Assembly: GCA_964459845.1 (NCBI GenBank)
Contig: CAYWOC010000003.1
Location: 79,066-143,065 of the forward strand
Direction of reading: 5' to 3'
Origin: CALZFJ01 sp964459845
Lineage (GTDB): Bacteria > Bacteroidota > Bacteroidia > Bacteroidales > Muribaculaceae
DNA length: 64,000 nt
Shown: positions 26,912-36,004 of the stretch, piece by piece
Numbering within the stretch: position 1 is the first letter of the stretch
How the letters are laid out: each line of letters starts with the position of its first letter
The notes under the pieces: generated by a model
The model's database searches: none
What the model saw: the letters and a program-made list of their open reading frames with translations, nothing else
Told to the model about the DNA's origin: nothing
Position numbers and translations under genes: made by a program

Positions 26912-28117
26912 TTATCTGTTTTTATTACGCATCGACATAAAATCTACACACGAATTTATCAGGAACGTGATGACGAACAATATCACTCCGAGCATGAACA
27001 ACGCCTCATAGTGTGCACCACCGGCAGGTGCCTCGCCGAGTTCGGCCGCAATAGTCGCAGGGATTGTGCGGAGCGGCTCGAAAATAGAGGTAGGTATCAC
27101 CGCCGCGTTTCCTGTCACCATCATCACTGCCATCGTCTCCCCCACTGCTCTACCTATACCAAGCACCACGCCCGACGTTATGCCCGATTTTGAATACGGT
27201 ATCACCACTTTGCGTATCGTCTGCCACTTTGTGGCTCCGAGCGCAAGGCTGCCTTCACGCAGTGCAAGCGGACAGCACCGCATCGCATCTTCCGACACGG
27301 TTATTATCGTAGGCAAAGCCATAATCGCAAGCACTATACTTCCCGTGAATCCGGTTTCGCCCACAGGCAGATTGAACCAGTCTTGAATAAGCGGCACAAG
27401 CGCCACAAGACCGAAGAAGCCATATACAACCGATGGGATACCGTTCAGCAGTTCTATAACAGGCTTAAGAATATTACGCACTCGCTCCGATGCCACTTCC
27501 GACATATATATCGACACCGCAAGCCCGAATGGCAAAGCAAACAGAATGGCAAAGAAGCTCACCCACAAAGTGCCAAGCACAAGAGGCAGCACGCCGAATA
27601 TGGGCGATGGCGTAGCCGTAGGGAACCATTCCTCGCCCATAAGCACATCCTTCACTGGGATGGTGTTGTCTTCCATGAATTTCATGTCGTTCTGCCCTTC
27701 GATAAGGCTCTTTGGCACGAATGCTATCATGCCCTTGTCTGAACGCACAAGCGAATCGACCAATGCGCCAGAATTCTGATACTCACTGCCGAGCTGCTCT
27801 TGGGTGAACAGCTTCTCAAGGTCGCCTATGCGCAGAATGTGCAATGGCACATCATCACCGCCTACCTCTTTCCAGTTGGTTATCTCCTCATCGAAGATGT
27901 CCTTAATTTGCGTCGCGCTGAGCGAACTTACAGGATTCGCCTTGTTCACAGCAAGTACCGAACCGCTCTCAATGATTTTCGACTTGAACAAATCCGCCCC
28001 TTCCGTGAACAGGAAGCCTATTATGAGCAGGATCACCAAGCTCGTCATCACACCGCTAACCGTAAGCACTTTGCCTGCAATCCAGTTAACGATTTTTCTT
28101 TTACTAATCTTTTTCAT
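26912..28117 (-). CDS. pstC: Phosphate ABC transporter permease PstC with a PstS-like periplasmic insert
   Basis: A 401-aa permease, about 80-100 residues longer than E. coli PstC. After the first helix (about 20-38) comes a periplasmic insert (about 52-150) clearly similar to part of the PstS encoded next door: TQIKDIFDEEITNWKEVGGD here, against QQLEDIFRGKITNWKEVGGN in PstS, and later SLVRSDKGMIAF against QSVRQTRGAIGY. The phosphate-contacting SRETSSGT loop of PstS is absent from the insert. The usual permease part then follows (GTLWVSFFAILFALPFGLAV, LREGSLALGATKWQTIRKVV). The ATG at 28117 shares one base with the pstS stop (TGATG); a GTG one codon earlier is possible. Confidence 0.95.
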   Translation of the reverse strand: MKKISKRKIVNWIAGKVLTVSGVMTSLVILLIIGFLFTEGADLFKSKIIESGSVLAVNKANPVSSLSATQIKDIFDEEITNWKEVGGDDVPLHILRIGDLEKLFTQEQLGSEYQNSGALVDSLVRSDKGMIAFVPKSLIEGQNDMKFMEDNTIPVKDVLMGEEWFPTATPSPIFGVLPLVLGTLWVSFFAILFALPFGLAVSIYMSEVASERVRNILKPVIELLNGIPSVVYGFFGLVALVPLIQDWFNLPVGETGFTGSIVLAIMALPTIITVSEDAMRCCPLALREGSLALGATKWQTIRKVVIPYSKSGITSGVVLGIGRAVGETMAVMMVTGNAAVIPTSIFEPLRTIPATIAAELGEAPAGGAHYEALFMLGVILFVITFLINSCVDFMSMRNKNR

Positions 28118-28941
28118 CACTTGTTATCGTTGTTTGGAATGAAACCTGTTTTTAAAGCAATCTGCTTAGCCTCTTTCGATTTCACGAAATCGAGAAAAGG
28201 CTTGAGCATAGTCGCCTTCTTCTGATCATAGTAGTAGAATAAGGGTCTTACCACAGGATAGGTTTTGTTAAGGGCATTTGCCACACTCGGCTGAGCATAA
28301 TGCACACCGTCGTATGACACTGCAATAGCCTTTACATATTTATTCAAGTAAGCGAGTCCCACATAGCCGATTGCACCTCTCGTCTGCCTTACCGACTGGA
28401 TAATTGCGCCAGTAGCCGGCATCGACAACACGCTGCTCTTGTAATTCTTGTTTCTAAGCACGCTCTCTTTGAAAAATTCGTATGTGCCTGAAGATGTCTC
28501 GCGCGAATACACAATGATTTTCATGTCATTTCCGCCCACCTCTTTCCAGTTGGTTATCTTTCCGCGGAAAATATCCTCAAGCTGCTGGCGGGTGAGCCGC
28601 TGCACAGGATTATCGGGATTCACTATCACAGCCAGAGCGTCATACGCCACAATGAGCTGTTCAAAATCGATTCCAGCCTTCTTGGCTTTCATCTTCTCCT
28701 TAAACTTTATCGACCGCGAAGCCATAGCAATGTCGGTCGTACCCTCAAGAAATGCCGATATGCCGACTCCCGAGCCTCCGCCAGTCACCGTGATGTCGGC
28801 TTTAGGATGCTTCTTCACATAAGTCTCAGTCAATTCTTGCGACAATGGCAATACCGTGTCGCTACCTTTAATACGCTGCCCGAAGGCGTGCTGAGCAATC
28901 AGAAACACTGCTGCAAGCAAAAATAAATTCAGCTTTTTCAT
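28117..28941 (-). CDS. pstS: Phosphate-binding protein PstS
   Basis: A 274-aa periplasmic phosphate-binding protein. A signal peptide (1-21, ending HAFG) precedes IKGSDTVLPLSQELTETY, the ligand loop GGGSGVGISAFLEGTTDIAMASR, and SRETSSGTYEFF (about 146-157), which supply the phosphate contacts of the PstS family; EVGGNDMKIIVYSRE links the lobes. First gene of pstSCAB-phoU. A -7 element lies about 30 bases upstream, so the operon has its own promoter; whether it is Pho-controlled cannot be read from the sequence. Confidence 0.95.
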   Translation of the reverse strand: MKKLNLFLLAAVFLIAQHAFGQRIKGSDTVLPLSQELTETYVKKHPKADITVTGGGSGVGISAFLEGTTDIAMASRSIKFKEKMKAKKAGIDFEQLIVAYDALAVIVNPDNPVQRLTRQQLEDIFRGKITNWKEVGGNDMKIIVYSRETSSGTYEFFKESVLRNKNYKSSVLSMPATGAIIQSVRQTRGAIGYVGLAYLNKYVKAIAVSYDGVHYAQPSVANALNKTYPVVRPLFYYYDQKKATMLKPFLDFVKSKEAKQIALKTGFIPNNDNK

Positions 28942-28970
28942 TAGTAAATATTACTTTATTTTTGTCGTTG

Positions 28971-28978
28971 CAAAGTTA
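28971..28978 (-). promoter_or_regulatory. Promoter -7 element of the pst operon
   Basis: TAACTTTG on the minus strand (CAAAGTTA, 28971-28978) lies 30 bases before the pstS ATG. No clear TTTG stands 19-20 bases further up, as might be expected of a promoter that needs an activator. Confidence 0.55.
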
Positions 28979-29389
28979 TCCCTATAATTCTCCACCATGA
29001 TAACACGCAAGTTACATTGCCGTAACATTTCAGTTACAAAACCACATCTACCCTTCATCAGCACCGGCCACAACCCTAAAAAATACCACCACAATAGCAC
29101 TTTTATCCGTTTTATCACAACTTTAATTAACAGAGCTTGATATACCACAAATGAGTTGATACATTAGACTCTTTCATTGATGTGCGGATTGCATCCTTGA
29201 GGATTTCCTCATATTGGCTAAGTGATTCTGAAAAATGTCATACTTTTAAAGTCTTGAATCGACTATAAAGGTCCTAAAAAATCAGATACTTAGCCAATTT
29301 TATTTAGTTATATTTTATTAGCTTACTCATTTTCATACGAATATGTAATTACCCAACCGAGTACTGTGTAAATATCCACAAAACATATT

Positions 29390-29397
29390 ATCTTTGT
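29390..29397 (+). promoter_or_regulatory. Promoter -7 element of the hybrid two-component gene
   Basis: TATCTTTG within CATATTATCTTTGTGAAA matches TAnnTTTG, 32 bases before the ATG at 29429. Confidence 0.6.
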
Positions 29398-29428
29398 GAA
29401 AATATAAACAACCATCATAATCTCGAGT

Positions 29429-32260
29429 ATGAGCGACATAAACCATATCACCAAATATTTGTTATTCTTTTCTTTATTAGCTATTCTGACGACATGTGGC
29501 AGTAATCCACATAAATCATATTCAGAAAAAGAGAGACAAGAAATAGACAGCATCGTCACTGCCAACCATAATATTGACTCGCTAAAAACTTTGGCTGGAC
29601 GTTTCGCTCAAAATGGCAACACTTACGGCGAAATTGTCTCATATCGGGAGATGGGGAAATGCTATCGTGAAAAAAGTCTTTTTACCGAGGCTATAGATGC
29701 CCACCAAAAAGGCCTGCAGTGCGCTATAAAATCTTGCGATACGCTACAGATTATTCAGGCACTCAATAATATTGGCACAAATTTTCGAAGGATGGGCATT
29801 CTTGACAAGGCATCATCTTATCATTATCAAGCCCTTTCCTACTGCGATGCCTACAGTGACAAGAACAGCACCACCATGCGCAAAAACAGAGTGATTTCGC
29901 TCAACGGCATAGGTAACGTGCATCTCACGCTGGATAACCGCGAAGCTGCCGACAGCGTGTTCCGCTTGGCTCTTGCTGGAGAACACGCTTTGGGCAGCGC
30001 ACTGGGGCAAGCCATAAATTGCGCCAATATTGGTTCAATATTTGAGGCTAATGGACAAATCGATTCAGCCAAGTATTACTACAAGCTATCAATGCAATTT
30101 AATCACGACGCAAACTCTAATTTGGGAATTTCATTATGCCATACGCATTTCGGCAGGTTATACGAAAACTCCAACAAGCTCGACAGTGCGGTGTATGAAT
30201 ATCGCCAAGCATACGACATCATGTCGCATGAAAGCGACACATGGCACTGGCTTGAATCTTGTCTGGCACTGGCTCGTGCCTACATAAAAAAGGGAGACTT
30301 ACCGGCAGCTTATAAATATATCGAAAAGGCAAAACTCACAGCATACGACATCTCTTCGCTGGAATATCTTGCAGAGGCATATCGTTTGGAATACCTGTGG
30401 TTCAGCAAGCGTGGCGACAGCCGCTCGGCATTACAAAGCTTCATCAAGAGCAGAGAATATGCCGACAGCGTATTCAACGACAAGAATGTCAACCACATGC
30501 AGAATGTGCGCATACGCTATGAGCGAGAAAACAAGCAGAATGAAATCAATCTGATACAAAAAAATTACAAAAATGAACGAATAATCAGGCTCATCACTTT
30601 AGTGGCTTTTATTGTGGTTCTGATTCTTGCCACAGCCATTATCGCCTTCTTGTGGTATATCATCAAGATGCGCTCACGGAAGCAGCAAATTATGAAACAG
30701 GCTGAACAGATGCGAACCAATTTCTTCACTAATATCACTCATGAATTCCGCACGCCGCTCACTGTCATACAAGCTGCTGCACAGGAAACGATGCGCCTGT
30801 CGCCCGAAGATAGCGAGATTCACCGCAATGCGGCTGACATTGTGCGCCATGGGAAGAGTCTGCTAAGTTTTATCAACCAGATACTCGACATTGCCAAGAT
30901 GACCGCTGTGGGCAGTAGAGAGTCGCTGTACTGGAAACATGGCGATGTGGTCGAATTTATTGCCGTATTGTGCGACAGCTTCAAGTCGTATGCCGCCGCT
31001 AAAGGAATTAATATCATATATTCTCCTCAAAAAGAACATATGGCGACTGACTTCTGTCCTGACTATATGATAAAAATAGTTCAAAACCTCGTTTCCAATG
31101 CAATAAAGTTCTCCCGGTCCGATGGCGAGGTAATTGTCACAACAAGTGTGAAAGGGCAGTCTCTGCAAATTTCCGTAAGTGACAATGGCATCGGCATGAC
31201 CGAGCAGCAGAAAGAAAACATATTCAAGCCTTTCTATCAAGCCTCCAATGGTGTCAGCGACATCGGCTCCGGAATCGGGCTGTCGGTGGTGAAACTCACA
31301 GTCGAGAATATGAAGGGAAAAATTGAGGTTCATTCCACGCTGAACGAAGGCTCTACTTTTGTCGTGACGTTGCCGATGTCAAATAATGCAAATGCCAAAG
31401 AACCATTGAATGCCAGCGAATACGCAAAACATGTGATGACTGATGCCACAATAGATGAAACTTACGCTTTGACAGATGACGACAGCTCCGACAACGATGC
31501 CACACGAATACTTGTTGTGGAAGACACTCCCGAAGTGGCACATTACATCTCTCGACAACTCAATTCTGCTTACAGTTATTATTTTGCCGCCGACGGTGAG
31601 GAAGCCTTGCGCAAAGCAGAACAACTCGTTCCCGACCTTATCATAACCGACGTAATGATGCCGGGGATTGATGGCTATGAACTGTGCCGCCGTGTGCGTA
31701 CTTCAGAGCTTCTATGCCATATTCCTGTCATTATGGTCACGGCTAAAGCTGCTCACGACGACCGATTGAAAGGGTTGGAAGCCGGCGCCGATGCATATCT
31801 TGAAAAGCCTTTTCACGCCGACGAGCTGAATATCCGCGTCGAAAAACTGCTGGAACAACGCAGACTGCTGCGGCAGAAATATTCACAAGCGACAGAAAAT
31901 GGCGACGAACCTGAATCAGCACTCGTATCAAATACCGACAAGGCTTTCATGGGAAAGGTCTCTAACGCTGTGCAGGATATAATAGCAAATGGCAAAATAG
32001 ATTACGACAACTTGGCTTACAACCTCTGCGTGTCACGCGCTCAACTCAATCGAAAGATAAAAGCAATTACTGGCTTCACCACAACTGAATTTATTTTGCA
32101 AGCAAGAATTGCTCTTGCCAAGAGGCTGCTCGATGAGACAGACATTACAATCAATGAGGTCGCACTCAAGTGCGGTATGGAAAACAGCAGCTATTTCTGC
32201 ACGTTATTCAAAAAATCTACTGGCATGACTCCGATGCAATACAAGAACCGGAAACAATAA
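29429..32260 (+). CDS. Hybrid two-component system protein (TPR sensor, kinase, receiver, AraC-type regulator)
   Basis: A 943-aa one-protein signalling system. A possible lipobox LTTC (Cys 23) or uncleaved signal is followed by tetratricopeptide repeats (about 60-350, for example YGEIVSYREMGKCYREKSLF), a membrane helix (about 386-412), HisKA with His 438 in THEFRTPL, a GHKL ATPase (NLVSNAIKFS, DNGIGM 585-590, GSGIGLSVVKL), a receiver domain (about 693-812) with the phosphorylated Asp 741 in ITDVMMPG and Lys in LEKPF, and a C-terminal AraC HTH pair (about 835-943). Most hybrid systems of Bacteroidota sense glycans with beta-propeller domains; this one uses TPRs, so the signal is probably different. 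The gene downstream encodes a T9SS cargo and may be its target. Confidence 0.93.
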   Translation: MSDINHITKYLLFFSLLAILTTCGSNPHKSYSEKERQEIDSIVTANHNIDSLKTLAGRFAQNGNTYGEIVSYREMGKCYREKSLFTEAIDAHQKGLQCAIKSCDTLQIIQALNNIGTNFRRMGILDKASSYHYQALSYCDAYSDKNSTTMRKNRVISLNGIGNVHLTLDNREAADSVFRLALAGEHALGSALGQAINCANIGSIFEANGQIDSAKYYYKLSMQFNHDANSNLGISLCHTHFGRLYENSNKLDSAVYEYRQAYDIMSHESDTWHWLESCLALARAYIKKGDLPAAYKYIEKAKLTAYDISSLEYLAEAYRLEYLWFSKRGDSRSALQSFIKSREYADSVFNDKNVNHMQNVRIRYERENKQNEINLIQKNYKNERIIRLITLVAFIVVLILATAIIAFLWYIIKMRSRKQQIMKQAEQMRTNFFTNITHEFRTPLTVIQAAAQETMRLSPEDSEIHRNAADIVRHGKSLLSFINQILDIAKMTAVGSRESLYWKHGDVVEFIAVLCDSFKSYAAAKGINIIYSPQKEHMATDFCPDYMIKIVQNLVSNAIKFSRSDGEVIVTTSVKGQSLQISVSDNGIGMTEQQKENIFKPFYQASNGVSDIGSGIGLSVVKLTVENMKGKIEVHSTLNEGSTFVVTLPMSNNANAKEPLNASEYAKHVMTDATIDETYALTDDDSSDNDATRILVVEDTPEVAHYISRQLNSAYSYYFAADGEEALRKAEQLVPDLIITDVMMPGIDGYELCRRVRTSELLCHIPVIMVTAKAAHDDRLKGLEAGADAYLEKPFHADELNIRVEKLLEQRRLLRQKYSQATENGDEPESALVSNTDKAFMGKVSNAVQDIIANGKIDYDNLAYNLCVSRAQLNRKIKAITGFTTTEFILQARIALAKRLLDETDITINEVALKCGMENSSYFCTLFKKSTGMTPMQYKNRKQ

Positions 32261-32295
32261 GCGACTGCCGCCTACAAGCCACCTTTTTGTCCGAA

Positions 32296-32349
32296 AAGAT
32301 ATTGCTCAATAATGGGAAAAGCACATGATTCCATTATTGGGCAATCTTT
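32296..32349 (+). terminator. Long hairpin after the hybrid two-component gene
   Basis: AAAGATATTGCTCAATAATGG can pair with CCATTATTGGGCAATCTTT over about 19 positions with one bulge, leaving a 16-base loop, 36 bases after the stop. The sequence after it is T-rich but has no long T-run, so termination is likely but not certain. Confidence 0.55.
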
Positions 32350-32489
32350 ATAATTCTGCTATGAAACACACATACTCCAACGACCGAGTCAAGTTAAAAC
32401 AGCGCAACAATGCCACCAAAAAGCACATTTTGTTCCAGGATTGAAATTCTATGTTCCTAAATTGAAACAGACAACTATGGCTTCATATA

Positions 32490-32497
32490 TATCTTTG
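32490..32497 (+). promoter_or_regulatory. Promoter -7 element of the BspA-like T9SS cargo gene
   Basis: TATCTTTG in ATATATCTTTGCATAG fits TAnnTTTG and implies a leader of roughly 85 bases before the ATG at 32590. Confidence 0.6.
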
Positions 32498-32589
32498 CAT
32501 AGTGTTAGAGCCAAAAATCCACTAAACCAAAGCAACAAGAGATTCTAATACATTAATATTAAAAATAAATCATCTAAAACAAAAGTATT

Positions 32590-33822
32590 ATGAGAAAATC
32601 ATTACTGCTGTCGCTCATCAGTTTGTTGGCTATTGCCAACGTATGGGCACAAGAAGGTTCTGAATCGACAGAAAGCGCAACCCTCATCAATGGCATTTAC
32701 TATGTTCTGCACAATGGCACAAAGACCGCCAGTGTCTCTAATTCCAATCCCGGATACACGTCAACCGAGCAGACTTACTCTGGCGACATCATCGTCCCAT
32801 CAAAAGTAAAGCGAGGAAGCATCGACTACACTGTCACCGAGATTGGCGACTTTGCTTTCGAAAGCCAGTACAAAATCAAGTCTGTAGATATTCCAGCCAC
32901 AGTCACCAAAATAGGGATGATGGCACTGTATAAAAACATTGAACTGACTTCCATCACATGCCGCGCCATTGTGCCTCCTGCCACTTCAACTGAAGCCGAG
33001 AGCATTGACTACGGCATATGCTATGAAGTGCCACTATATGTACCAGCCGAAAGCGTGGAAGCCTATAAAGCCGCCGACACATGGAAGCTGTTCCGCAATA
33101 TCCTGCCCATCGGCACAAAGATAGTCAATGTGAGCGATATGTGGTATATCCTCAACCCCGACAAAACAGCCACATTTGTTGCACCGCTAAATTATGCATA
33201 CTATGAGGGAAATATTACACTACCCTCCACTGTAAATTATGTGAGCGCAAGCAATGCCGAGACTAAATCCGAGAGCAATGAATACACCGTGACATCAATC
33301 GGTGACAAAGCCCTTGCCGAACAGTCGGGAATCGTATCTGTGACTCTACCCGAAACCATTAAGTCTTTAGGCTCAGCAATATTCAACAACTGCACAAGTC
33401 TTACGAAGATTATATGCAAAGCTACCACACCACCCACAGCAATAAACGGTGCTGACGCACAAGAGGCAATCACATCACGCACAGCTACAAAAGCCAATGC
33501 CACAGCAACATTCGACGACCGATGCTTCAACAACGTTCAATTAGATGTGCCTCTGGGTAGCCTTGAAGCATATAAGAATATCGCTCCTTGGAACAACTTC
33601 AAGTCCATCGTTGCCATTGAAATATCGGGTATCACCAATAATATACTGGATGAAGATATGGGCATCCGCATCAGCGGCTGCAATCTATATGCCGACGGAA
33701 AACACATACAAATATATGACACTACCGGGCGAATCATCTATAATGGGAATACAGAAGTAACCCTTCAGCGCGGCATCTATATAGTAAAAGTTGGCAACCG
33801 CAGCACAAAGGTGAAATTCTAA
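32590..33822 (+). CDS. BspA-like leucine-rich-repeat protein with T9SS C-terminal sorting domain
   Basis: A 410-aa secreted protein. Signal peptide 1-20 (ending NVWAQ). Two similar halves each carry LRR_5/BspA-type repeats: VTEIGDFAFESQYKIKSVDI with PATVTKIGMMALYKNIELTS, and VTSIGDKALAEQSGIVSVTL with PETIKSLGSAIFNNCTSLTK, each followed by a CRAIVPP/CKATTPP turn and a VPxxSxEAYKxxxxWxxF motif. The last 53 residues (358-410) look like a type A T9SS sorting domain: HIQIYDTTGRIIYNG and LQRGIYIVKVGNRSTKVKF. It should be exported by the Sec pathway, then by the T9SS encoded at 4-11 kb. Ligand unknown. Confidence 0.85.
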   Translation: MRKSLLLSLISLLAIANVWAQEGSESTESATLINGIYYVLHNGTKTASVSNSNPGYTSTEQTYSGDIIVPSKVKRGSIDYTVTEIGDFAFESQYKIKSVDIPATVTKIGMMALYKNIELTSITCRAIVPPATSTEAESIDYGICYEVPLYVPAESVEAYKAADTWKLFRNILPIGTKIVNVSDMWYILNPDKTATFVAPLNYAYYEGNITLPSTVNYVSASNAETKSESNEYTVTSIGDKALAEQSGIVSVTLPETIKSLGSAIFNNCTSLTKIICKATTPPTAINGADAQEAITSRTATKANATATFDDRCFNNVQLDVPLGSLEAYKNIAPWNNFKSIVAIEISGITNNILDEDMGIRISGCNLYADGKHIQIYDTTGRIIYNGNTEVTLQRGIYIVKVGNRSTKVKF

Positions 33823-33869
33823 TACCCCAAGAATTCACCACCCTATCAAAATCATAACCATCATCCGAC

Positions 33870-33904
33870 ATAGGCTGTGCCACCCAAGCACAGCCTATTA
33901 TTTT
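33870..33904 (+). terminator. Terminator after the BspA-like gene
   Basis: ATAGGCTGTGC (33870-33880) pairs perfectly with GCACAGCCTAT (33888-33898) around a 7-base loop and is followed by TATTTT. Confidence 0.8.
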
Positions 33905-34005
33905 GCTTTCCGCATTGAACATCCAGCTCGTAAGACAGTTTAATATTGCGTGCATTTTTGGCACACATCCATTATCCATTATCTTTTAAAATTTTGCCTT
34001 TTCCT

Positions 34006-34036
34006 TTTGTCATACACCTCATTTGCACTATCTTTG
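34006..34036 (+). promoter_or_regulatory. Promoter of argS, sharing sequence with the 76-bp repeats
   Basis: TTTG (34006-34009), 19 bases, TATCTTTG (34029-34036): an exact match to the phylum consensus. The stretch TTTGCACTATCTTTGCATAA and the following AATAGGC resemble the promoter part of the repeats at 20435-20616, which suggests a related dispersed element. The argS ATG lies 82 bases after the -7 element. Confidence 0.75.
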
Positions 34037-34118
34037 CATAAAATAGGCGGCTACACTTATATGTGCGTCACCATATTTTTAGTTTATTATACTTTAGAAT
34101 AATTTTTACATTTTAATT

Positions 34119-35903
34119 ATGTCAATTGATAATATTATTTCACAAGCTACTGCCGAAGCCGTGAAAGCCCTCTATGGGCTTGATATCGAGGCTTCGAAGA
34201 TTGTGCCTCAAACCACTAAGAAAGAATTTGAAGGAAATCTCACTGTGGTGGTGTTCCCATTCTTGAAGTCATCAAAAAAGGCTCCTGAAGCCACTGCCCA
34301 AGAAATCGGAGAGTATCTTGCAGCACACTGCGACGCTGTAAAATCATTCAATGTCATAAAGGGATTCCTCAACATCGTGATTGAGCCTAAGTTCTGGAAC
34401 GGAGTGTTGAAGCATATCGACGAGACCCCTGATTTTGGTTTCAAAGCTCCAACTGCCGACAGCCAGCTTGTCATGATTGAATACTCTTCGCCCAACACCA
34501 ACAAGCCTTTGCACCTCGGACATGTGCGCAACAACTTGCTCGGCTACAGCCTTTCGCTAATAATGAAAGCCAATGGCTACAAGGTGGTGAAGACCAATAT
34601 TGTGAACGACCGCGGAATACACATCTGCAAGTCGATGCTCGCTTGGGAAAAGTGGGGCAACGGCATCACTCCTGAAAAAGCCGGGAAAAAGGGCGACCAC
34701 CTTATCGGTGACTTCTATGTGATGTTCGACAAGCACTTCAAAGCCGAAGTGAAAGAGCTTATGGACAAAGGCATGAGCGAGGACGAAGCTAAAGCTGCTT
34801 CGCCACTTATGCAGGAAGCTCATGATATGCTGAAGAAATGGGAAGCTGGCGACGAAAGCGTGCGCAGCGTTTGGCGCATGATGAATGAATGGGTGTATGC
34901 CGGATTTGATGAGACATATAAGCGTCTTGGCGTGGATTTCGACAAGATATATTATGAGAGCAACACCTATCTTGAAGGTAAGGAGAAGGTGATGGAAGGT
35001 CTTGAAAAGGGCATCATGTACCGTAAAGAAGACGGCTCGGTGTGGGCCGACCTCACAGCCGACGGTCTCGACCACAAGCTTCTGCTCCGCGCCGACGGAA
35101 CTTCGGTGTATATGACACAGGATATCGGCACTGCCAAATTGCGCTATCAAGACTACCCTATCGACAAGATGATATATGTGGTGGGAAATGAACAGAACTA
35201 TCACTTCCAGGTGCTGTCGCTTCTTCTCGATAAACTCGGCTTCAAATGGGGCAAAGACCTCGTGCACTTCTCCTATGGCATGGTTGAATTGCCTGATGGC
35301 AAGATGAAGTCTCGCGAGGGCACTGTGGTTGATGCCGACGACCTTATGGATGAAATGATTGATACTGCCCGCCAGACTTCTGCCGAACTGGGCAAGCTCG
35401 ACGGATGCTCAACCGAGGAAGCCAATGAAATAGCCCGCATAATCGGACTTGGTGCACTCAAGTATTTTATCTTGAAAGTGGATCCACGCAAGAATATGAC
35501 ATTCAACCCGAAAGAGTCGATTGACTTCAACGGCAACACTGGTCCATTCATCCAATACACCTACGCCCGCATCCAGTCGTTGCTCCGCAAGACTGCCGAA
35601 GCTGGAATGAAAGCTGAAATCACCGATATAGAGCCTAATGAGAAAGAAATCGCACTAATCCAGCGTCTTGCCGACTTCCCTAATGTGGTGACAGAAGCTG
35701 GCCGCAGCTATAGCCCGGCACAAATCGCCAACTATGTGTATGACCTCGTGAAAGAATACAACCAGTTCTATCATGACTATTCCATTATGAAAGAGGCGAA
35801 CGAGGCTGTGCGCTCTTTCCGCATTAAGTTGTCGGAAGAAGTGGGAAATGTGATACGCCGCGCCACAGGACTCCTTGGCATCGAGGTTCCAAACCGTATG
35901 TAG
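34119..35903 (+). CDS. argS: Arginyl-tRNA synthetase
   Basis: A 594-aa class I synthetase charging tRNA-Arg. The HIGH motif is HLGH at about 132 (SSPNTNKPLHLGHVRNN), the KMSKS-like loop is KMKSREGT at about 395, and the N-terminal additional domain (about 1-110) and C-terminal anticodon-binding DALR domain (about 470-594, ending LLGIEVPNRM) are complete. Stands alone, with its own promoter. Confidence 0.98.
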   Translation: MSIDNIISQATAEAVKALYGLDIEASKIVPQTTKKEFEGNLTVVVFPFLKSSKKAPEATAQEIGEYLAAHCDAVKSFNVIKGFLNIVIEPKFWNGVLKHIDETPDFGFKAPTADSQLVMIEYSSPNTNKPLHLGHVRNNLLGYSLSLIMKANGYKVVKTNIVNDRGIHICKSMLAWEKWGNGITPEKAGKKGDHLIGDFYVMFDKHFKAEVKELMDKGMSEDEAKAASPLMQEAHDMLKKWEAGDESVRSVWRMMNEWVYAGFDETYKRLGVDFDKIYYESNTYLEGKEKVMEGLEKGIMYRKEDGSVWADLTADGLDHKLLLRADGTSVYMTQDIGTAKLRYQDYPIDKMIYVVGNEQNYHFQVLSLLLDKLGFKWGKDLVHFSYGMVELPDGKMKSREGTVVDADDLMDEMIDTARQTSAELGKLDGCSTEEANEIARIIGLGALKYFILKVDPRKNMTFNPKESIDFNGNTGPFIQYTYARIQSLLRKTAEAGMKAEITDIEPNEKEIALIQRLADFPNVVTEAGRSYSPAQIANYVYDLVKEYNQFYHDYSIMKEANEAVRSFRIKLSEEVGNVIRRATGLLGIEVPNRM

Positions 35904-36004
35904 TATCGAAACAGCTCTCTCAGCGACACGATGCACGAACATTATTGGCACAAATATTGTTATATTACACTGTGTATTACATAAAAATTTTAATATAGGA
36001 AAAT

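Larger units (their letters stand above)
28942..29428. other. Divergent intergenic region between pstS and the hybrid sensor gene
   Basis: No gene is supported; the 65-aa minus frame 28951-29148 overlaps the pst promoter. It contains an inverted repeat: TTGGCTAAGTGATTCTGA (29214-29231) and TCAGATACTTAGCCAA (29282-29297), arms matching at all but a few positions, separated by 50 bases. It could be a large hairpin, a small transposon relic or a pair of binding sites. TATCTTTG (29390-29397) is a good -7 element 32 bases before the sensor ATG. Confidence 0.55.
32261..32589. other. Interval between the sensor gene and the BspA-like gene
   Basis: It contains the long hairpin at 32296-32349 and a -7 element TATCTTTG at 32490-32497, about 90 bases before the next ATG. 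No small gene was found. Confidence 0.55.

Noticed and set aside
28951..29148. 65-aa minus-strand frame
   Set aside because: It covers the pst promoter region and shows no coding features.
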